Origin: Paenibacillus mucilaginosus 3016
Lineage (GTDB): Bacteria > Bacillota > Bacilli > Paenibacillales > NBRC-103111
NCBI RefSeq assembly: GCF_000250655.1
Contig: NC_016935.1
Coordinates: 2,684,001-2,748,000 of the forward strand
Direction: 5' to 3'
Length of the DNA stretch: 64,000 bases
The notes under the pieces were generated by a model. That model saw only the letters and a program-made list of their open reading frames with translations, was not told the origin of the DNA and made no database searches. Positions 59,270 through 64,000 of the stretch are shown here, piece after piece (position 1 is the stretch's first letter; every line of letters begins with the position of its first letter). The position numbers were made by a program, and so were the translations under genes.

Positions 59270-59385
59270 GCCTCAGCAGTAAGCAATAAGCAATAAACGG
59301 TAAGTATCAGGCAGGCTAGGATAAGAACACGCTGCAGCCCGGACAGATCCTGTCCGGGTTCCGGCATGCAGAGGGGGATGACCGG

Positions 59386-61002
59386 ATGTGGAAGATCGCG
59401 ATTATTGATGATGACCGGAATGTGCTGGAAGGGATGAAGAGAGCCATCCCCTGGGAGGAGCTCGATTCCGAGTGGGCGGGGGAAGCCCTGAACGGCGAGG
59501 AAGGGCTTCACATGATCCACTCCCACGACCCGGATATCGTCATTACCGATATCTATATGCCGGTCATGAACGGGCTCGAGATGATCGAGAAGCTGCGGGA
59601 GCGGGATTTTCACGGCAAGGTCATTATTCTGAGCGGGTATTCCGACTTCGAGTACGCCCGGCAGGCGCTGCGGCTGAACGTCAGCGATTATTTGTCGAAG
59701 CCGGTCAGCATCCCGACGCTGAAGACCATTCTGGCCAAAGTCATCGAGGAGCTGAAGGAGGAAGAGCAGCGGAGCCGGCAGGAGGAGCTGGAGCAGAAGC
59801 TGGCGGTCTATGAGCCCTTCATCCAGAAGGAATGGGTGAAGTCCGCCGCCGCCGGCACGCTCGACAGCTTCTATCACCAGGAGGGGATGCTTCCGCCGGC
59901 GTACCGCTTCTGGACGGAGCGGGAGCATGTGGTTGTCGGGATCGACGTCGTCCGCGACTTCCGCGCGAGCGAGGTCTCGCTCACCGACTGGAACCTGTTC
60001 CGCTTTGCGATCAGCAATATCGCTTGTGAGATCGCGCGGGATCTGTTCGCCGCGTTTGAGTATACGGACCTGCACAGCACCCGCTCGGCGCTGGTTATTC
60101 ATCCGCAGATGGGGGAGGGGGCGGAGCAGGTGCAGCAGCGCCTTGAGAGCCTCGGCACACGGCTGATCGACTGCGTCAGCAGCTATCTCAAGCTCGTGAT
60201 CCGCGTGGGAGTCGGGACCGTCAAGGCGCATTGGCCCGACATTCCCGACTCGACGGAGGAAGCCTTCCGGGCCATCGACCTGCGGGAAGAACGGATGGCG
60301 CCGGGATATGAGCTGTATGGCAGCGGCGGAGCCGGGAAGAGCGGCGTGCTGCCGGTGCAGATGCGGCCGGTGAAGTTCTACCTGGAGCTGGCCGGGGCGA
60401 TCAAGAGCTCCCAGCTCCAGCAGGCACATGGGATCGTGGACGAATATATGCGTCAGCTGGAGGAACGGGGAGACCTCACCCCCGGCGATCTGCAGATGCT
60501 GGCGGGCGAGCTGTGGGGCATTTTTGCATATACCCTGTACGAGACCGGCCAAGTGCTCGACGACCTGTTCGCGGGCGGGCAGATCGCCAAGGAGAAGGCC
60601 GGACTTACGAAGCCGGGGCAGCTGGCCGGGTGGCTCAAAGAAAAAATCTCCGTGATCTGCTCGAGCCGGGAGCTGAAGGGCAGCGGAAAACACCGCAAGG
60701 CGGTCGAATTCATGGTAGGCTATATTCATGAGCATTATGCCGAGGATATCACGCTGGGAGAGCTGGCGGACAAGCTGCTCATCTCGCGGAACTACCTGGC
60801 GATCATCTTCAAGAATGTGACCGGCGAAGCCTTCAACTCCTATCTGGCGCGTGTCCGGATCGAGAAGGCGAGGGAGCTGCTTCTGGAGAGAAACATGCTC
60901 GTGTACGAAGTGGCGGAGAAGGTCGGATACAAGAACGTGCCGTATTTCAGCACGCTCTTCAAGAAGTTCACCGGCATGAATCCGACGGAATTGGTCAAGT
61001 AA
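59386..61002 (+). CDS. YesN-type response regulator with AraC output domain
   Basis: A 538-residue regulator. The receiver domain occupies residues 1-120: IIDDDRNVLEGMKRAIPW, phosphorylation site Asp55 in VITDIYMPVMNG, Ser-Gly near 84-86 and Lys105 in SKPVSI. A middle part of about 300 residues is the usual variable linker (kinase-binding, GGDEF-related). The AraC double HTH at the end reads ITLGELADKLLISRNYLAII and LVYEVAEKVGYKNVPYFSTLF. ATG 59386 follows GAGGGGG. It pairs with the 56098 kinase and likely activates the transporter promoter at 57915. Confidence 0.93.
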   Translation: MWKIAIIDDDRNVLEGMKRAIPWEELDSEWAGEALNGEEGLHMIHSHDPDIVITDIYMPVMNGLEMIEKLRERDFHGKVIILSGYSDFEYARQALRLNVSDYLSKPVSIPTLKTILAKVIEELKEEEQRSRQEELEQKLAVYEPFIQKEWVKSAAAGTLDSFYHQEGMLPPAYRFWTEREHVVVGIDVVRDFRASEVSLTDWNLFRFAISNIACEIARDLFAAFEYTDLHSTRSALVIHPQMGEGAEQVQQRLESLGTRLIDCVSSYLKLVIRVGVGTVKAHWPDIPDSTEEAFRAIDLREERMAPGYELYGSGGAGKSGVLPVQMRPVKFYLELAGAIKSSQLQQAHGIVDEYMRQLEERGDLTPGDLQMLAGELWGIFAYTLYETGQVLDDLFAGGQIAKEKAGLTKPGQLAGWLKEKISVICSSRELKGSGKHRKAVEFMVGYIHEHYAEDITLGELADKLLISRNYLAIIFKNVTGEAFNSYLARVRIEKARELLLERNMLVYEVAEKVGYKNVPYFSTLFKKFTGMNPTELVK

Positions 61003-61037
61003 GCAAGCGGCGGTACCATAACCATGGAGAGGTTGGG

Positions 61038-62123
61038 ATGAAGATGGCAGAGCATGAACTTCCGAAGACAATGAAGGCGGCGGTCATGCACCGCACGCGG
61101 TCGATCGTGATCGAAGAGGTGCCCCTTCCGGAGATCGGACCGCACGAGGTGCTGGTCAAAGTCATGGCCGTCGGCATTTGCGGCTCCGATCTGCACTATT
61201 ATTCGCACGGCCGGATCGGCCCGTATGTCATGGAGGGGCCCTTCATCCTCGGGCATGAATGCGCCGGCGACGTTGCGGCGGTGGGGTCTGCGGTCAGCCG
61301 GTTTGCGGCTGGGGACCGGGTGGCCGTCGAGCCGGGCGTCACCTGCGGACGCTGCGAAGCCTGCAAGGCGGGCCGCTACAACCTGTGTCCGGGCGTCGAA
61401 TTCCTGGCGACGCCTCCTTATGACGGGGCTTTCGTGCAGTATATCAAAATCCGCGAGGACTTCCTCTTCCCGATCCCGGACAGCCTCTCTTACGAAGAGG
61501 CCGCACTGGTGGAGCCGTTCTCGGTCGGCATCCATGCGGCGGCCCGTACGGGGCTCCAGCCGGGCTCGACCATCGCGATCATGGGCATGGGGCCGGTCGG
61601 TCTCATGGCTGTGGCGGCGGCCAAAGCTTACGGGGCGGCGCAGATTATCGTGACCGACCTGGAGCCGCTGCGCCTGGACGCGGCGAAGCGGCTCGGCGCC
61701 ACCCATGCCGTCAACATCCGCGAGCAGGATCCGCTCCAAGCGGTCAAGGAGATCACGGGCGGCCGGGGCGTCGATGTCGCCTGGGAGACGGCCGGCAACC
61801 CGAAGGCGCTGCAGTCCGCGCTGGGGTCGCTCCGCCGGGGCGGGAAGCTCGCCATTGTCGGACTCCCCGCGCAGGATGAGATCCCGCTCAACGTGCCGTT
61901 TATTGCGGACAACGAAGTCGATATCTACGGGATCTTCCGCTATGCGAATACGTACCCGAAGGGGATCCGCTTCTTGTCTTCGGGCATCGTCGATGCGAAG
62001 AGCCTGATCACGGACCGCTTCGCGCTGGAGCAGACGCAGGAAGCGATGGAACGGGCGCTGAACCACAAGAGCGAGTGCCTGAAGGTGATCGTGTATCCGA
62101 ACGGTCTGCTGCAGGGCGAATGA
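61038..62123 (+). CDS. Zinc-dependent polyol/alcohol dehydrogenase, copy 2
   Basis: A 361-residue medium-chain dehydrogenase. It is a close paralogue of the 21926 gene: long identical blocks such as VMAVGICGSDLHYYSHGRIG, NVPFIADNEVDIYGIFRYAN and MGMGPVGL, but different N and C termini. Catalytic zinc ligands (Cys, His, Glu) and the four-cysteine structural site are intact. ATG 61038 follows AGAGG. It starts 36 bp after the response regulator and ends before a terminator, so it is the last gene of the xylan operon. A xylitol/sorbitol-type reaction suits xylose catabolism, but the real substrate is unproven. Confidence 0.9.
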   Translation: MKMAEHELPKTMKAAVMHRTRSIVIEEVPLPEIGPHEVLVKVMAVGICGSDLHYYSHGRIGPYVMEGPFILGHECAGDVAAVGSAVSRFAAGDRVAVEPGVTCGRCEACKAGRYNLCPGVEFLATPPYDGAFVQYIKIREDFLFPIPDSLSYEEAALVEPFSVGIHAAARTGLQPGSTIAIMGMGPVGLMAVAAAKAYGAAQIIVTDLEPLRLDAAKRLGATHAVNIREQDPLQAVKEITGGRGVDVAWETAGNPKALQSALGSLRRGGKLAIVGLPAQDEIPLNVPFIADNEVDIYGIFRYANTYPKGIRFLSSGIVDAKSLITDRFALEQTQEAMERALNHKSECLKVIVYPNGLLQGE

Positions 62124-62213
62124 TTTTTTGCTGTTCATATGATGAGGGAAGCCGCCGGTACACAATGCGCATCCGCGGCTTCCCGCCCGATCCTATTGCG
62201 GTCCTGACGCAGA

Positions 62214-62262
62214 ATCGCCCTCCGGCTGCCTTCCCGGCAAGTCTGAGGGCGATCTTTTTATT
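62214..62262 (+). terminator. Terminator of the xylan operon
   Basis: ATCGCCCTC (62214-62222) pairs with GAGGGCGAT (62245-62253), followed by CTTTTTATT. A second hairpin just upstream (GGGAAGCCGC 62146-62155 with GCGGCTTCCC 62175-62184) has no T tract. Confidence 0.85.
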
Positions 62263-62272
62263 CTACTCCGGT

Positions 62273-63496
62273 CTACATCACGGAGGTGTCCGCCTGCTTG
62301 TTCACGGTGGAGGACTTCACCCGGCATAGACGCTCCGAGAATGCGTGCCCCCATACGCAGACCACGATGAGCACGACGGCAGCCAGAACGGATAGAAGCA
62401 GCGGCGACAGCATACCGGCGAAAGGGAAAAGCAGCAGGAGAACGAGAAACCCGCTGAGATAAGGAGAAGGAACCGCGCCGACGACATTGTGCATGAAGAG
62501 GGCGCTGCCTAACAGGAACAGCCCCGGCCCGCCAAGCATCACAGCCGCAGCTACGGGGTCGGTATGGCCTGTCGGATGCGCAAGAAGCAGTTCAGCGGCA
62601 ACGGCGGTTACGATGATGCCTGTCACGAGCAGCAGATGGGTATAAGTATAGGCGGACCGGGCCACCCTCCCCGGGTCGGAGGAGTGCGCGATATAATGAT
62701 GTCCGGTCTTGGCGGCCGCATCAAAGTAAATCCACCACAAGGCAGCCGTGATCAGGAAGGCGCATGCGAAGGCGGCCATCGTGAGAGTAGTCCACGCCAA
62801 ACCGGAGAACGTCGCACCTGTCAATAAGATGGATTCTCCTAGTGCAATAATGATAAAGAGGCCGCATCGCTCCGCCATATGAGATCCCTCCACATCCCAG
62901 ACGGCGGTGGGCGTCCGGCCGAGACGCGGCACCCAGAAGCCGAGGGAAGGGGCGGCATATTCAATCAGGAGTGCTGCAATCCATAAAGCCAGCCTGGAAG
63001 TATCCTCGGCGGCGCCTCCGGCGATCCAGAAGATCCCCGACAAGCTCAGCCAGAGTAGAATGCGGATAAAATTGATCCGGAGCTCCTTCTGGCCCCTGCG
63101 GAACATCCAGACCGTGAAGGCGGTCCGTCCGACCTGAAAGAGCGTATACGCGGCCGCGAAGTAAAGTCCCGAGGCCCCGAAGGCTTCGGGAATGGAGGCC
63201 GACATGACGAGACCGAGCAGCATCAGGGCGAGGAGCATGAGACGAACCGGCAGCGTCTCCGGGTTCAGCCAGTTGATCACCCAGGCCGTGAAGATCCACA
63301 CCCACCATACGGCCATCGAGAGAAGCACCAGCTGTATCAATCCGCCTATCGTTAAGTTGTCGAGGAGAGAATGGGAGAGCTGGGTGACTGCAAAGACAAA
63401 CACCAGATCAAAGAATAATTCAATAAAGGATACTTTGCCGGAGTCGCTCTGACCTCTGGTGCGAAACAAACCGGCTTGCGAAGGCAGTTTTTTCAT
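62273..63496 (-). CDS. Low-temperature-requirement protein A (LtrA) family membrane protein
   Basis: A 407-residue multi-pass protein with about eleven helices. It opens KVSFIELFFDLVFVFAVTQLSHSLLDN, the LtrA signature (F-x-E-L-F-F-D-L-x-F-V-F), and contains HMAERCGLFIIIALGESIL, the second family motif with H-x-x-E-R. The family is widespread but of unknown biochemical role; the name comes from a Listeria cold-growth mutant. Start ATG 63496 follows AGGGAGG. It converges on the xylan operon terminator and is divergent from the ligase gene. No functional link to its neighbours is visible. Confidence 0.9.
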   Translation of the reverse strand: MKKLPSQAGLFRTRGQSDSGKVSFIELFFDLVFVFAVTQLSHSLLDNLTIGGLIQLVLLSMAVWWVWIFTAWVINWLNPETLPVRLMLLALMLLGLVMSASIPEAFGASGLYFAAAYTLFQVGRTAFTVWMFRRGQKELRINFIRILLWLSLSGIFWIAGGAAEDTSRLALWIAALLIEYAAPSLGFWVPRLGRTPTAVWDVEGSHMAERCGLFIIIALGESILLTGATFSGLAWTTLTMAAFACAFLITAALWWIYFDAAAKTGHHYIAHSSDPGRVARSAYTYTHLLLVTGIIVTAVAAELLLAHPTGHTDPVAAAVMLGGPGLFLLGSALFMHNVVGAVPSPYLSGFLVLLLLFPFAGMLSPLLLSVLAAVVLIVVCVWGHAFSERLCRVKSSTVNKQADTSVM

Positions 63497-63672
63497 CGGT
63501 CCCTCCTTATGGGAATGAAATTCAGCTGCCCTCCATCATAGCATGTTAACCGTTCAGTGAGTATCTGGTATGTAAAAAAGCCAAACGAAGCTCTGCGGCC
63601 CCCCTCGGCAACATTTACCGATACTCGGCGGGTGCGTACCGCTATATACTCGGTATAGAGGTGGTTAGTACC

Positions 63673-64000
63673 GTGTTTATTTCTCCCATGCTGCTCGAGA
63701 CGGCGAAGCATCCGTTCTCGAACGAGCATTATCTGTTTGAACCGAAAATCGACGGTCACCGTCTGGTGTTATCCCGCCAAGGCGGTCAGACCCGTCTCTA
63801 TACGCGTCATCACAATGACTGCACGTTCCAGTATCCGGAGCTGAACCCGATCGCCTTGGACGATGTCATCCTCGACGGGGAGGTCGCGGCGACAGACGCT
63901 TCCGGCGCCATCGACTTCGAAGCCGTAATGGAACGCTTCGCCCTGCGCAGGGCGGACAAAGTGCGCCGGGCCGCCGCCGAACGGCCGGTCAACTACATAG
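63673..64000 (+). CDS. ATP-dependent DNA ligase, N-terminal part (runs off the window)
   Basis: 109 codons of an adenylation domain of the LigD/LigB type. The nucleotidyl-transfer motif EPKIDGHRL carries the adenylated Lys25, and ILDGEV (motif III region) and FEAVMERF follow. GTG 63673 is used because GAGGTGG lies eight bases before it; GTG 63661 would overlap that site. Bacterial ATP ligases of this kind work in end joining, often with Ku in spores. The frame is still open at base 64000, so the length and any partner domains are unknown. Confidence 0.85.
   Translation, partial: MFISPMLLETAKHPFSNEHYLFEPKIDGHRLVLSRQGGQTRLYTRHHNDCTFQYPELNPIALDDVILDGEVAATDASGAIDFEAVMERFALRRADKVRRAAAERPVNYI

Noticed and set aside
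59257-61071. 604-codon minus-strand frame opposite the response regulator
   Set aside because: A codon-bias shadow: the plus strand encodes receiver and AraC domains, and no ribosome binding site precedes the minus-strand start.

Overview
The window looks like chromosome of a GC-rich, spore-forming Paenibacillus-type Firmicute. This rests on a complete spore germinant-receptor operon, AGGAGG-type ribosome binding sites, many CUT1 sugar ABC transporters that lack their own ATPase, YesM/YesN-type and membrane AraC regulators, and large secreted polysaccharide-degrading proteins. The species call is inference from gene content and style. No rRNA, tRNA, CRISPR array, insertion sequence or prophage was seen.

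Layout. 0-3.4 kb: the end of an Lrp/AsnC regulator, a frameshifted MFS exporter, an ArsR regulator and a second MFS exporter. 3.6-9.6 kb: sugar ABC transporter (two permeases, a lipoprotein) and a membrane-bound AraC regulator. 9.8-10.5 kb: a DUF6933-like gene and a decayed gene remnant. 10.6-14.5 kb: Fur-box-controlled siderophore importer plus a flavin-oxidase-fold gene. 14.9-21.7 kb: two large secreted proteins, a PL11 rhamnogalacturonan lyase and an FN3-cohesin-dockerin protein. 21.9-27.4 kb: minus-strand zinc polyol dehydrogenase and GPH sugar symporter, then a divergent STAND-type NTPase with an HTH; closely matching palindromes sit beside these genes. 27.5-32.8 kb: germination operon gerA-gerC-gerD-gerB-gerB. 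33.0-35.0 kb: a decayed patch with a broken membrane XRE regulator, a SET-domain gene, a dockerin relic and an SRPBCC gene.

35.2-43.7 kb: membrane AraC regulator, sugar ABC transporter and GH2 glycosidase. 44.1-47.6 kb: hexuronate operon (GntR regulator, mannonate dehydratase, SDR oxidoreductase, Nif3-like protein) with two palindromic operators. 47.7-62.1 kb: AraC regulator divergent from GH52 beta-xylosidase and GH67 alpha-glucuronidase, a repeat-rich gap, then an ABC transporter interleaved with a YesM/YesN two-component system, ending with a paralogue of the 22 kb dehydrogenase. 62.3-64 kb: LtrA-like membrane protein and the start of an ATP-dependent DNA ligase.

Taken together, 44-62 kb reads as a glucuronoxylan utilisation region: import of aldouronates, removal of methylglucuronate (GH67), release of xylose (GH52) and entry of the uronic acid into the mannonate branch. 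The 3.6-21.7 kb part looks pectin-directed. The least explained unit is the 21.9-27.4 kb STAND NTPase / transporter / dehydrogenase locus.
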